This document shows, one piece after another, positions 5,488-14,892 of a stretch of 15,755 bases of DNA. A program made the position numbers and the translations under genes. The DNA is from UBA1494_A sp963973975. Its GTDB lineage: Bacteria; Bacteroidota; Bacteroidia; Flavobacteriales_E; Vicingaceae. How positions within the stretch are numbered: the stretch's first letter is position 1; each line of letters starts with the position of its first letter. Location: NCBI GenBank assembly GCA_963973975.1, contig CAXBCF010000037.1, positions 1 to 15,755 on the forward strand. Reading direction: 5' to 3'. The notes under the pieces were generated by a model. The model made no database searches, had not been told where the DNA came from, and saw only the letters and a list, made by a program, of their open reading frames with translations.

Positions 5488-7509
5488 ATGGAACATTCAC
5501 ATCATCACAATACCGAAAGCCAACATTCACATGACCACCATGCTGAACATGGTGAAAGCGGACACGACAAACACGCAGGACACAATGTTTCTGATTTTTG
5601 GAAGCGATTTATAATCTGTTCGATTATATCCATTCCTGTACTTGCCTTGTCGCACATGATTCAGCAGTGGTTAGGGTTTGAATTCACTTTTGAAGGCGAC
5701 AAATATGTGTTAGCCATTCTTTCCACTTTCATATTCTTTTATGGTGGTTATCCTTTTCTGAAAGGCTTGTATGACGAAATAAAAGATAAGGCCATTGGTA
5801 TGATGACACTGATTGGCGTTGCAATTACAGTTGCATGGGCTTACAGTGTTGCTATCACTTTTGGTTTGCAGGGTATGGACTTTTATTGGGAAATGGCGAC
5901 CCTGATAGACATCATGCTCATTGGACATTACTTTGAAATGAAGTCAGTTATGGGTGCTTCACGTTCATTGGAATTGCTCGTAAAAATGATGCCTTCCACG
6001 GCACATCATATTAAGGACGGGAACATTCACGATATGCCGGTCAGTGATTTGAAAATTGACGATATGGTCATGGTGAAGCCGGGCGAAAAAGTTCCAGTGG
6101 ACGGAATAGTAACAGAAGGTGAAAGTTATGTGGACGAGAGTATGCTCACGGGTGAGAGTAAACCTGTAAAAAAGGAAAAAGACAGTAAAGTAATAGGCGG
6201 GGCAGTAAACAGCAATGGGTCTTTAACTATTAAAGTTGTAAGCATTGGAAAAGACAGTTATCTAAACAAAGTAGTCAAACTTGTCGAAGATGCACAAAAG
6301 ATAAAATCTAAAACACAAAATTTTGCCGACCGTGCGGCAAAGATTTTAACTTTTGTTGCTTTAGGTGGCGGACTAATCACACTTGTTGTTTGGTTGCTCT
6401 TGGGTTTTCCATTTGTGTTTGCATTGGAAAGGATGGTAACTGTAATGGTTATTTCCTGTCCTCACGCTTTGGGTTTAGCCGTGCCTTTAGTGGTCGCTAT
6501 TTCAACATCCATTTCTGCACAAAAAGGGTTACTCATTCGCAACAGAACTGCTTTTGAAAATGCTCGATTGATAACAACCATTATTTTCGACAAGACAGGA
6601 ACCCTTACAAAAGGTTCTCATGAATTGCAGGAAGTGAAGGTATTGGGTAAAGAATTTGATGAAAGCGAATTACTCCGTTTGGCATCAGGAATTGAACAAC
6701 ATTCTGAACATTATATCGCTGCGGGTTTATTGCGAAAAGTAAAGGAATTGAAAATCAAAATTCCAAAAGCAGAAAATTTCAATTACTTGCCTGGAAAAGG
6801 ACTAGAAGGAAATGTAGAAGGGAAAGAAATAAAAGTAGTCGGACCAAATTACCTTAAAGAACAAAACATCAGCGTGACCGATACAACCAATGATTTTACA
6901 GGAACAGTTGTTTATATTCTGATTGACAAAGACGTGGCAGGATATTTTACCTTCTCTGACCAAATAAGAGAAAGCTCTTTTGAAGCCATTCAAATATTAA
7001 AAGAAGCAGGTATTAAAAATTTGCTTCTTACTGGGGACAATGAAAAGGTAGCCAAGAAAGTGAGTGATGAATTGAAAATGGACGGCTACATAGCCAACGT
7101 ATTACCTCACGATAAATTAGAGAAAGTAAAAGAACTCCAGAAAAAAGGCGAATATGTTGCCATGACTGGTGATGGCGTGAATGATGCTCCCGCCCTTGCT
7201 CAGGCTGATGTGGGAATAGCAGTAGGTTCGGGAACAGATGTGGCAGCAGAAACCGCAGACATTATTTTGGTCAACTCTGACCCAAAAGACATTGCTAACC
7301 TGATATTATTTGGTAAGGCTACGTATAATAAAATGATACAAAACCTTTGGTGGGCTGCGGGTTATAATATACTTGCAATCCCGTTAGCAGCAGGTGTATT
7401 ATACAAGTGGGGATTTATGTTAAGTCCTGCAATTGGTGCTGTTTTGATGAGTCTAAGCACTATTGTAGTTGCCATAAATGCACAACTTTTAAAAAGAAAA
7501 ATTTCATAA
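5488..7509 (+). CDS. copB: Copper-translocating P-type ATPase, CopB type (CPH motif)
   Basis: This 673-residue P1B ATPase has a His-rich N-terminus (residues 3-32, many HxH pairs) instead of a CxxC metal domain. The actuator motif TGES is at 221-224 and the membrane metal site CPH at 324-326. The phosphorylation site is DKTGTLT (368-374, Asp368), the ATP-binding loop contains TGDN (515-518), and the hinge motif is MTGDGVNDAP (559-568). The CPH motif, the His-rich N-terminus and MSLSTIVVAINA in the last membrane helix mark the CopB (P1B-3) subgroup, which exports Cu and Ag from the cytoplasm. The usual nucleotide-domain His-Pro pair (SEHP) reads SEHY here (406-409). It is the first gene of a five-gene operon, 17 nt before the next gene. 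A start at 5488 leaves the His-rich region intact. Confidence 0.95.
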   Translation: MEHSHHHNTESQHSHDHHAEHGESGHDKHAGHNVSDFWKRFIICSIISIPVLALSHMIQQWLGFEFTFEGDKYVLAILSTFIFFYGGYPFLKGLYDEIKDKAIGMMTLIGVAITVAWAYSVAITFGLQGMDFYWEMATLIDIMLIGHYFEMKSVMGASRSLELLVKMMPSTAHHIKDGNIHDMPVSDLKIDDMVMVKPGEKVPVDGIVTEGESYVDESMLTGESKPVKKEKDSKVIGGAVNSNGSLTIKVVSIGKDSYLNKVVKLVEDAQKIKSKTQNFADRAAKILTFVALGGGLITLVVWLLLGFPFVFALERMVTVMVISCPHALGLAVPLVVAISTSISAQKGLLIRNRTAFENARLITTIIFDKTGTLTKGSHELQEVKVLGKEFDESELLRLASGIEQHSEHYIAAGLLRKVKELKIKIPKAENFNYLPGKGLEGNVEGKEIKVVGPNYLKEQNISVTDTTNDFTGTVVYILIDKDVAGYFTFSDQIRESSFEAIQILKEAGIKNLLLTGDNEKVAKKVSDELKMDGYIANVLPHDKLEKVKELQKKGEYVAMTGDGVNDAPALAQADVGIAVGSGTDVAAETADIILVNSDPKDIANLILFGKATYNKMIQNLWWAAGYNILAIPLAAGVLYKWGFMLSPAIGAVLMSLSTIVVAINAQLLKRKIS

Positions 7510-7526
7510 ACTAAAAACAATTTATA

Positions 7527-7775
7527 ATGAAAAAACAAATCATTACAGCATCATTAATTTTTACAGTAACAATGTTTTTCGCCTCTTGCGGAAGCAATAA
7601 TTCTGAAACCAAAAGCGAAAAATCGGCTACAGAGCAAACCGATAAAGCCCATTACCAATGCCCCATGAAATGTGAAGGTGAAAAAATGTATGAAGAAAAA
7701 GGAACTTGTCCGGTTTGCAAAATGGATTTAGAATTGGTTTCAAAAGAAGACGAACACAAACATCATAATAATTAG
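7527..7775 (+). CDS. Metal-binding lipoprotein with an HMBD domain
   Basis: This 82-residue lipoprotein has a Lys-rich start, a hydrophobic core and the lipobox FFAS-C with lipidated Cys21. A Ser/Lys/Glu linker is followed by a heavy-metal-binding domain (HMBD) at about residues 43-71 with Cys45, Cys49, Cys61 and Cys64 (YQCPMKC, then CPVCKMD). A His-rich tail (HKHH) ends the protein. The same domain type is fused to the N-terminus of the CusB-like adaptor at 12996-14753. It probably binds or hands over Cu(I)/Ag(I) in the periplasm, between the ATPase and the RND pump. The gene lies 3 nt before the pump gene in the operon. The role is inferred; the lipoprotein and domain assignments are clear. 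Confidence 0.85.
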   Translation: MKKQIITASLIFTVTMFFASCGSNNSETKSEKSATEQTDKAHYQCPMKCEGEKMYEEKGTCPVCKMDLELVSKEDEHKHHNN

Positions 7776-7778
7776 AGA

Positions 7779-10700
7779 ATGAGACTCAATGCCCTCATAA
7801 AATTCTTCCTCGAAAACAAACTAGTTACCACGCTGCTGTTGGTTTTATTTGTAGGTTGGGGCATTGTAACAGCACCATTCAATTGGAATGTGGATTTTCT
7901 GCCAAGAGACCCTGTTCCTGTTGATGCCATTCCTGATATTGGCGAAAATCAGCAGATTGTTTTTACTGAATGGATGGGCAGAAGTCCGCAGGATGTGGAA
8001 GACCAAATTACTTATCCGCTTACTACTGCATTGTTAGGTTTACCAGGGGTTACTTCTGTACGAAGCACTTCAATGTTTGGGCTTTCTTTCATTGCCATTA
8101 TTTTTAATGAAGATGTAGAATATTACTGGAGTAGGACAAGAGTATTGGAAAAACTCAACTCTCTTTCTTCAAACATGCTCCCCGAAGGCGTCTCACCTAC
8201 TTTAGGACCTGACGCCACGGCTTTGGGACAGGTGTATTGGTATACTTTAGAAGGCAGAGATGAAAACGGCAAACCGTCAGGTGGTTGGGATGCTCACGAA
8301 TTGAGAAGTATTCAGGATTATTATGTAAAGCTTGGACTGATGTCCTCCGAAGGTGTTTCGGAAGTAGCTTCTATTGGTGGCTTTGTAAAAGAATATCAGG
8401 TTGATCTCGACCCTGTTGCTATGAAAGCTCACAATGTGAGTATGATGATGGTGATGGAAGCCATCAAAAACAGCAACCTTGACATTGGTGCGAATACCGT
8501 GGAAATGAATCTGGTTGAATACTATGTTCGGGGCTTAGGTTATGTGAAAAATCTACAGGACATTGAACAAGCGGTTGTAAAAGTTACGGATAACATACCG
8601 CTTCGAATTCGTGATATTGCCAAAGTAAACATTGGCCCTGCTCCTCGTGGGCACAGTGGTTTTTTAGATAAAGGCGGAGTGGAAGCCGTGGGCGGAGTAG
8701 TGATTGCACGCTATGGCGATAATCCTTTGAAAACCATTCAGAACGTCAAAGACAAAATCAAAGAAATCAGTCCGGGATTACCTTCCAAAACCCTTGAAGA
8801 CGGAACAGTTTCAAAAGTTACCATTGTTCCCTTTTACGACCGAACCGAATTGATTTATGAAACGCTCGGAACGCTCAATGAAGCCATCAGTCTACAAATA
8901 CTAATAACCATTATCGTTATCATAATAATGGTGTTCCACTTGCGGGCATCTTTAATGATTTCTGCTCTTTTGCCACTTGCTGTATTGATGTGTTTCATAA
9001 TGATGAAATACTTCAATGTAGATGCCAACATCGTTGCACTTTCAGGAATTGCCATTGCTATTGGAACAATGGTGGATTTAGGTATCATTCTCAGTGAAAA
9101 TATTCTCCGACACACGGATGAAGCTCCACCTGAACAACCACTTATTACAACGGTTTACAATGCCTCCGCAGAAGTTTCATCAGCTATACTTACTGCTGTT
9201 GCAACCACTATAGTAAGTTTTCTACCTGTATTCACATTACAAGCTGCTGAAGGAAAACTTTTTGGTCCTTTGGCATATACCAAAACCTTTGCATTGATTG
9301 CGGCATTAATCATAACCCTCTTTATGATGCCCGCTTTTGCTCATTGGTTGTTTTCACTTAAAACTTCAAGAAAGTTATATAGGGTAGTATTGAATACACT
9401 GCTTATTGTTTTTGGCATTATCACATTATGGTGGTCAGTTTGGGCAGGAACGGTGATTTTACTTTTAGGCATAAACAATCTCTTTGCTCACTTTGGAGAG
9501 CAACAAAAACTTCCAAATTCAAAACTCAACCATCTGTTTTCAAAACATCACAACACACTTACTATTGCCATAGTAGCCGTTTCCGTTTCGTGGTTATTAG
9601 CTCAGGAATGGATGCCTTTGGGTGTATCAAATAGTTTGCTGCTCAATTTCATTTTCATTGCTTTAATACTTGGATTGGTTTTAGGTGGGTTTCAATTTTT
9701 TATCAAATATTATCCAAGGTTTTTAAACTGGTGCTTGGACAATAAAAAGAAATTTTTGCTTTTACCTGTCCTAATCATTCTGCTTGGTGTAAATATTTGG
9801 TTGGGCTTTGATAAAGTTTTCGGATTCATCCCGAAAATGACAGATAATTTAGGTTGGAATATCAGAACAACATCCGTTTGGAGTTCATTATCTCACACTT
9901 TTCCGGGTATGGAAAAGGAATTTATGCCCGCTTTAGATGAAGGTTCATTTTTATTGATGCCAACTTCAATGCCTCATTCGGGTGTGGAAGCCAATATAAA
10001 GTATGTGCAACAATTGGATATGCGAGTTCAATCAATACCGGAAGTATCAATGGTTGTTGGCAAAGCAGGTCGTGTAGAAAGTGCCTTAGACCCTGCTCCT
10101 GTCTCAATGTTTGAAAACATCATCCTTTACAAAACTGAATACATCAATGATGAAAATGGGTATCCGATTAGATTCAAAGTTGATAAAGAAGGTAATTTTC
10201 TAAAGGATGAAAAAAGTGAATTAATACCTGACAAAAACGGACAATATTTTCGCCAATGGCGAGACCACATTAAAACTCCTGACGATATTTGGAATGAAAT
10301 AGTTAATGCAACGAATGACATTCCCGGAGTAACATCAGCACCGAAATTGCAGCCCATTGAAACACGTTTAGTAATGCTTCAAACAGGAATGCGAGCACCT
10401 ATGGGTATTAAAGTTTTTGGTCCTGATTTAAAGAGTATTGAAGAATTCAGTCTGAAAATTGAACAACTGCTAAAGGAAGTTCCATCAGTAAAACCCGAAG
10501 CAGTCTATGCTGACAGAAGTTTGGGTAAACCTTATTTAGAAATCGATATAGACCGCATTGCCATTGCACGCTATGGACTAAATATAGCTGATGTTCAAAT
10601 GTATTTGGAAGTGGCTTTGGGTGGAATGCCATTAACAACCACTGTTGAAGGAAGAGAACGCTATAACATCCGAGCAAGATATGCAAGAGAATGGCGGGAC

Positions 10701-11576
10701 AATCCCGAAGTGATGAAAAAGGTTTTAATCCCCACTCCAACAGGACAACAAATACCATTGGGGGAACTTGCAACAATTGAATACCGCCCCGGTCCAATGA
10801 TGATTCGTGGAGAAAATACTTTCTTGGTTGGATATGTTCTGTTGGATAAAAAAGATGGTTTCTCAGAAGTTACCGTAGTTGAAGATGCCGACAACTTCCT
10901 AAAATCAAAAATTGCATCAGGCGAGCTAAATGTTCCATCAGGTGTAAGCTATCAATTCTCCGGAAGCTATGAAAACCAAGTAAGAGCAGAAAAACGATTA
11001 GCTATAGTAGTACCTTTGGTATTAGCAGTGATATTCCTGATTCTCTATTTTCAATTCCGTTCAGCAACTACTTCGCTAATGATTTTTTCGGCAATTGCCT
11101 TGGCTTTTGCAGGTGGTTTCGTGATGCTTTGGTTATATGGCATTGATTCATTTATGGACTTTTCACTTTTTGGAACTAATATGCGAGAACTCTTCCAAAT
11201 GAAAACCTATAACCTGAGCGTAGCTGTTTGGGTGGGATTTATAGCCCTATTTGGAATTGCAACGGATGACGGTGTAGTAATTTCAACTTATTTGATGCAA
11301 AGTTTCAAAAAACATAAACCTGAAAATATTAAGGAAGTTAGGAATGCTGTGTTAGAAGCAGGAATGAAAAGGGTAAGACCGTGTTTAATGACCACTGCAA
11401 CAACTTTATTGGCACTGTTGCCTATTTTGACTTCCACAGGTCGTGGAACAGATATTATGATACCAATGGCAATACCCGCTTTTGGCGGTATGGCAGTGGC
11501 TTTAATTACCCTGTTTGTTGTACCAGTGTTATTTGCTGCAAGAGAAGAATATCAAATTAAAAGAGCTTCAAAATGA
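7779..11576 (+). CDS. cusA: CusA-type heavy-metal RND efflux pump
   Basis: This 1265-residue inner-membrane pump drives metal export with the proton gradient. It shows N-terminal TM1, then DIGENQQIV and QDVEDQITYPLT typical of the metal-RND family, and TM4 with GTMVD (Asp433, the expected proton-relay residue). The methionines that bind Cu(I)/Ag(I) in E. coli CusA (573, 623, 672) appear to be conserved. They are Met727 (LLMPTS), Met777 (VSMFE) and Met866 (VMLQTGM), and the first spacing is 50 residues as in CusA. This points to Cu/Ag rather than Zn/Co/Cd. It is about 220 residues longer than E. coli CusA. An added hydrophobic region of roughly residues 526-650 holds about four possible extra membrane spans, and about 40 residues are added around 785-825. 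Its last 4 nt overlap the start of the next gene. Confidence 0.95.
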   Translation: MRLNALIKFFLENKLVTTLLLVLFVGWGIVTAPFNWNVDFLPRDPVPVDAIPDIGENQQIVFTEWMGRSPQDVEDQITYPLTTALLGLPGVTSVRSTSMFGLSFIAIIFNEDVEYYWSRTRVLEKLNSLSSNMLPEGVSPTLGPDATALGQVYWYTLEGRDENGKPSGGWDAHELRSIQDYYVKLGLMSSEGVSEVASIGGFVKEYQVDLDPVAMKAHNVSMMMVMEAIKNSNLDIGANTVEMNLVEYYVRGLGYVKNLQDIEQAVVKVTDNIPLRIRDIAKVNIGPAPRGHSGFLDKGGVEAVGGVVIARYGDNPLKTIQNVKDKIKEISPGLPSKTLEDGTVSKVTIVPFYDRTELIYETLGTLNEAISLQILITIIVIIIMVFHLRASLMISALLPLAVLMCFIMMKYFNVDANIVALSGIAIAIGTMVDLGIILSENILRHTDEAPPEQPLITTVYNASAEVSSAILTAVATTIVSFLPVFTLQAAEGKLFGPLAYTKTFALIAALIITLFMMPAFAHWLFSLKTSRKLYRVVLNTLLIVFGIITLWWSVWAGTVILLLGINNLFAHFGEQQKLPNSKLNHLFSKHHNTLTIAIVAVSVSWLLAQEWMPLGVSNSLLLNFIFIALILGLVLGGFQFFIKYYPRFLNWCLDNKKKFLLLPVLIILLGVNIWLGFDKVFGFIPKMTDNLGWNIRTTSVWSSLSHTFPGMEKEFMPALDEGSFLLMPTSMPHSGVEANIKYVQQLDMRVQSIPEVSMVVGKAGRVESALDPAPVSMFENIILYKTEYINDENGYPIRFKVDKEGNFLKDEKSELIPDKNGQYFRQWRDHIKTPDDIWNEIVNATNDIPGVTSAPKLQPIETRLVMLQTGMRAPMGIKVFGPDLKSIEEFSLKIEQLLKEVPSVKPEAVYADRSLGKPYLEIDIDRIAIARYGLNIADVQMYLEVALGGMPLTTTVEGRERYNIRARYAREWRDNPEVMKKVLIPTPTGQQIPLGELATIEYRPGPMMIRGENTFLVGYVLLDKKDGFSEVTVVEDADNFLKSKIASGELNVPSGVSYQFSGSYENQVRAEKRLAIVVPLVLAVIFLILYFQFRSATTSLMIFSAIALAFAGGFVMLWLYGIDSFMDFSLFGTNMRELFQMKTYNLSVAVWVGFIALFGIATDDGVVISTYLMQSFKKHKPENIKEVRNAVLEAGMKRVRPCLMTTATTLLALLPILTSTGRGTDIMIPMAIPAFGGMAVALITLFVVPVLFAAREEYQIKRASK

Positions 11577-12979
11577 AAAACTGGATAATCTACATATTAC
11601 TAATTCTGGTTTATTCAAGTAATGCCTATGGTCAAACTTTGAATGAATATTTAATCATTGCAGCAGAAAATAACCCGAATTTAAAATCAAAATACTTTCA
11701 ATATCAGGCAGCCTTGGAGCGAGTGCCGCAAGTTGGTTCATTACCTGACCCGCAATTAGGTTTTAGTTTCTTCATTATGCCAATGGAAAGATATATGGGA
11801 AACCAAGTTGGGACGATTTCCTTAATGCAAATGTTCCCTTGGTTTGGAACATTAGGAGCAGCCAAAAACGAAATGACATTTATGGCAAAGGCAAAATTTG
11901 AAGAATTTAATGAAACCAAATCAATGCTGTTTTATGAAGTTAGGGCGAATTGGTATGCCTTGCAATTATTGGAAAAGGAAATTGGTATCACCAAAGAAAA
12001 CATTGAACTACTAAGAACAATGGAGCAAATTGCTCTTACCCGATTCAAAAGCGGTGGACAAAGCAGCAATAATTCCGGTGGTTCAGGAAATATAAGAAGT
12101 TCGAACAATCCAAGCACCAATAGTTCGAGCACTGGAATGGGTGGTATGAATATGCAAGGACAATCATCATCCCCAAATTCTCCTACCCGAAATATGCCCC
12201 AAATGGGTGAAATGGAAAATATGAACAGCAGTGGTAGTATGATAGATGTGCTGCGTGTTCAAATGGAAATTAACGAATTGCAAAATAATCTTGCATTATT
12301 GGAAGATACCAAAATCCCACTCACTGCCCGATTTAATCAATTACTAAACCGGGACAAAAATGAACCTGTAATATTTTCAGATTCAATAATGGCTGCAACT
12401 ATTCCCATTTCACTCAATGAAATTCCTGACAGCATTAAGAACAATAATCCAATGCTGAAAATGTTGGAACAAGATGAACAAGCATACATCGCTCAAGGAA
12501 AAATGAATCAGAAAATGGGCTTGCCTATGATTGGGTTGGGTTTGCAATACGATATTTTTCAATCGAGAGCCAATAGTGAGAGTATGATGAACGGACGAAA
12601 TATGTTGATGCCAATGGCAACTGTTACTATTCCGCTTTGGCGAAAAAAATACACAGCTTCTGTGAAAGAATCTGATTTTATGCGTCAATCGGTCAATGAA
12701 CAGAAGCAAGATGTGAGCAATCAATTAATGGTGAACTATGAAGATGCATTGAAAGATTATAAAGATGCCGAACGCAGGGTTAAACTATATCAGGAACAAA
12801 CCTCATTAGCAAATCAGGCATTGAATATTTTGATTGTTCAATACTCAACCCAAGGAAGCAATTTTGAAGAAGTGCTAAGAATGCAACAACAACTTTTGGA
12901 TTACCGCTTAAAATACTTAGACGCACTCATTGACGGAAATATAGCAGTAGCTATGATGGAAAGATTAATGGGGCGTTAA
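11573..12979 (+). CDS. cusC: TolC-family outer-membrane channel of the Cus system
   Basis: This 468-residue protein has a signal peptide ending near AYGQ (residue 21) and two heptad-rich helical repeats typical of TolC-type trimeric channels. Met-rich segments occur early in the mature part (FFIMPMERYMG, SLMQMFPWFG). The family motif RFxxG...DV, which sits at the periplasmic tip of the first helical hairpin, is present as RFKSGG (157-162) and MIDVLRVQ (223-230). It is split by an insert of about 60 residues rich in Ser, Asn, Gly and Met. The channel should dock with the adaptor and pump to expel Cu/Ag outside the cell. Its ATG overlaps the pump stop (ATGA), and the adaptor gene follows after 16 nt. 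Family assignment is firm and the symbol is by operon context. Confidence 0.85.
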   Translation: MKNWIIYILLILVYSSNAYGQTLNEYLIIAAENNPNLKSKYFQYQAALERVPQVGSLPDPQLGFSFFIMPMERYMGNQVGTISLMQMFPWFGTLGAAKNEMTFMAKAKFEEFNETKSMLFYEVRANWYALQLLEKEIGITKENIELLRTMEQIALTRFKSGGQSSNNSGGSGNIRSSNNPSTNSSSTGMGGMNMQGQSSSPNSPTRNMPQMGEMENMNSSGSMIDVLRVQMEINELQNNLALLEDTKIPLTARFNQLLNRDKNEPVIFSDSIMAATIPISLNEIPDSIKNNNPMLKMLEQDEQAYIAQGKMNQKMGLPMIGLGLQYDIFQSRANSESMMNGRNMLMPMATVTIPLWRKKYTASVKESDFMRQSVNEQKQDVSNQLMVNYEDALKDYKDAERRVKLYQEQTSLANQALNILIVQYSTQGSNFEEVLRMQQQLLDYRLKYLDALIDGNIAVAMMERLMGR

Positions 12980-12995
12980 AACAAAATGAAATAAG

Positions 12996-14753
12996 ATGAA
13001 ACAGATATTAAATAATAGAATATTGCAACTCAGTCTGGTGCTGATTTTCGGATTATTCTTAGGATGGCTAATTTTTAAATCGGACAACTCTGCTGAATCG
13101 AGTCATAATCACGAACAAGGAGAAGAAACTATCTACACTTGTTCTATGCACCCACAAATCAGACAGAATGAGCCGGGGAAATGTCCGCTTTGCGGTATGG
13201 ATTTAATTCCTGTTACCCAAAAATCTGATAAAGGTGAAAATAGTCCTTTTATACATACAATGTCTCCTGAAGCAATTGCATTGGCTAATGTGCAAACCCA
13301 AAAGGTAAAAACCGTTTCACCTGAACACGAAATTTATCTCACAGGAAAAGTCGCTGTTAACGAACAAAAATTAGCTGTGATAACCGCAAATTATTCAGGA
13401 AGAATTGAAAAACTATTTATTGATTTCACAGGACAAACAGTAAACACAGGGCAAAAATTAGCAACCATTTATTCTCCTGAATTGGTCACTGCACAAAAAG
13501 AATTAATCGAAGCTTCAAAATTCAAAGAGATTAATCCTGCACTTTACAATGCCTCAAAGGAGAAATTACGCTTATGGAAAATTAGTGAAAAGCAAATCAA
13601 TGAAATAGAAACTAGCGGAGTTGTTTTGACTGAATTTGATGTTTATGCAGATCAATCAGGTGTCGTAATCAGAAGGGATATTGCAAAAGGGGATTATGTA
13701 AATAAAGGAACTGTGCTGTTTGAAATTGCAGACCTAAGCAATGTTTGGATATTATTAGATGCTTATGAAAGTGATTTACTATTTATGAAAATTGGTCAGA
13801 AAATCACAATTACCCTTGCTTCGATACCGGGAAAGGAGTTCACAACTTCCATTTCTTTTATTGATCCATTAATAAATCCACAAACAAGAACCGCAGCAGT
13901 AAGAGCAGAATTAAACAACCCTCAACAAATTCTCAAGCCCGAAATGTTTGTGAAGGGTAAAATCAAAGCAAGTTTATCGGTCAGCGGAAAATCTATCGTA
14001 ATTTCCAAAACATCACTTCTTTGGACAGGAAAACGCTCTGTTGTGTATGTGAAAGTTCCTAATACAGAATTTCCTGCATTTGAAATGAGAGAAATTACCT
14101 TAGGCGCTTCTTTGGGTGAATTTTACATTGTGGAAAGCGGATTAACCGAAGGAGAAGAAATTGTTACAAATGGCGTATTTGCTATTGATGGTGCAGCACA
14201 ACTAAGTGGAAACTACAGTATGATGAACCGTGCAATTGATAATACAGTTGCTGTCCCCGACAAGTTTACCGAACAACTATCAGATTTTGTAAACCAATAT
14301 TTTGAACTCAAAAACAGTTTGGTTAAAAGTGATTTTCAACTGACACAAACTAATACCAAGAAACTTGAAACCATTTTTAACAAGATTGATATGAAGCTGC
14401 TAGATGAAGAAGCTCATTCAATGTGGATGGAACAATATTCAAAACTAAAAAAAGACATAGGACAGTTGCAAACAGCTAAAGACATCGAGAAACAACGAGA
14501 ATTATTTTCAGCAATTTCTAATCAAATCATTGAAACCGTTGAAACTTTTGGGCTAATAATCGAGACTGTTTATGTAGCATATTGTCCAATGGCATTGGGT
14601 GACAAAGGAGCATACTGGCTGAGTGAAATTGAAGAAATCAACAACCCGTATTTTGGGAACAAAATGCTGAGATGTGGAGAAGTAAAAAAGAAAATTAAGA
14701 AAAAAGGAAAGCAAGAAACAAAAACAATTCAACCTCAAGGGCATCAACATTAA
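12996..14753 (+). CDS. cusB: CusB-type membrane-fusion adaptor with HMBD and DUF3347 domains
   Basis: This 585-residue adaptor has an N-terminal membrane anchor (residues 9-27) and a His/Glu linker. An HMBD domain (about 47-73) carries YTCSMHP and CPLCGMDLIP with Cys49, Met51, His52, Cys63 and Cys66. The adaptor core follows: two lipoyl-like half-motifs (about 136-164 and 219-252) around a short helical hairpin, then a beta-barrel to about 330. The C-terminal third (about 420-570) resembles DUF3347, with YCPMA (Cys530, Met532), GAYWLS, NPYFG and RCGE (Cys560), which could form a second copper site. A Lys-rich tail ends in HQH. It should link CusA and the TolC channel and deliver metal to the pump. 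It is the last gene of the operon. No obvious ribosome-binding site is seen. Confidence 0.9.
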   Translation: MKQILNNRILQLSLVLIFGLFLGWLIFKSDNSAESSHNHEQGEETIYTCSMHPQIRQNEPGKCPLCGMDLIPVTQKSDKGENSPFIHTMSPEAIALANVQTQKVKTVSPEHEIYLTGKVAVNEQKLAVITANYSGRIEKLFIDFTGQTVNTGQKLATIYSPELVTAQKELIEASKFKEINPALYNASKEKLRLWKISEKQINEIETSGVVLTEFDVYADQSGVVIRRDIAKGDYVNKGTVLFEIADLSNVWILLDAYESDLLFMKIGQKITITLASIPGKEFTTSISFIDPLINPQTRTAAVRAELNNPQQILKPEMFVKGKIKASLSVSGKSIVISKTSLLWTGKRSVVYVKVPNTEFPAFEMREITLGASLGEFYIVESGLTEGEEIVTNGVFAIDGAAQLSGNYSMMNRAIDNTVAVPDKFTEQLSDFVNQYFELKNSLVKSDFQLTQTNTKKLETIFNKIDMKLLDEEAHSMWMEQYSKLKKDIGQLQTAKDIEKQRELFSAISNQIIETVETFGLIIETVYVAYCPMALGDKGAYWLSEIEEINNPYFGNKMLRCGEVKKKIKKKGKQETKTIQPQGHQH

Positions 14754-14763
14754 GCCAACGCTA

Positions 14764-14892
14764 TTTGCAAGCACATTGCCAAAGCCGCACAAGCCAACCC
14801 GCAGACCAAAGCTTTGTCAAAGAGCTTGCAAAGCCAACGCAGAGAAAAATTGTTTTTAAAAAATTTCCCGACCCTTAAAAAAAATAAAAAAC
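14764..14892 (+). repeat. Right composite hairpin element flanking the copper operon
   Basis: A hairpin with arms 14764-14785 and 14811-14832 pairs at 19 of 22 positions (outer TTTGCAAGC/GCTTGCAAA, then an ACA/AGA internal loop, then a 10-bp inner stem). It is followed by AAAATTGTTTTTAAAAAA (14846-14863), a 13-nt spacer and AAAAAAAATAAAAAAC (14877-14892). The two A/T-rich blocks are exact reverse complements of 5294-5311 and 5268-5283. It begins 11 nt after the operon's stop codon, so the hairpin may also act as a terminator. AAGCCAAC occurs at 14752, 14791 and 14831, about 40 nt apart. Confidence 0.7.

Noticed and set aside
10447..10797. Minus-strand open frame of 116 codons within the pump gene
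   Set aside because: It is fully inside a strongly conserved + strand gene and shows no domain; a shadow frame.
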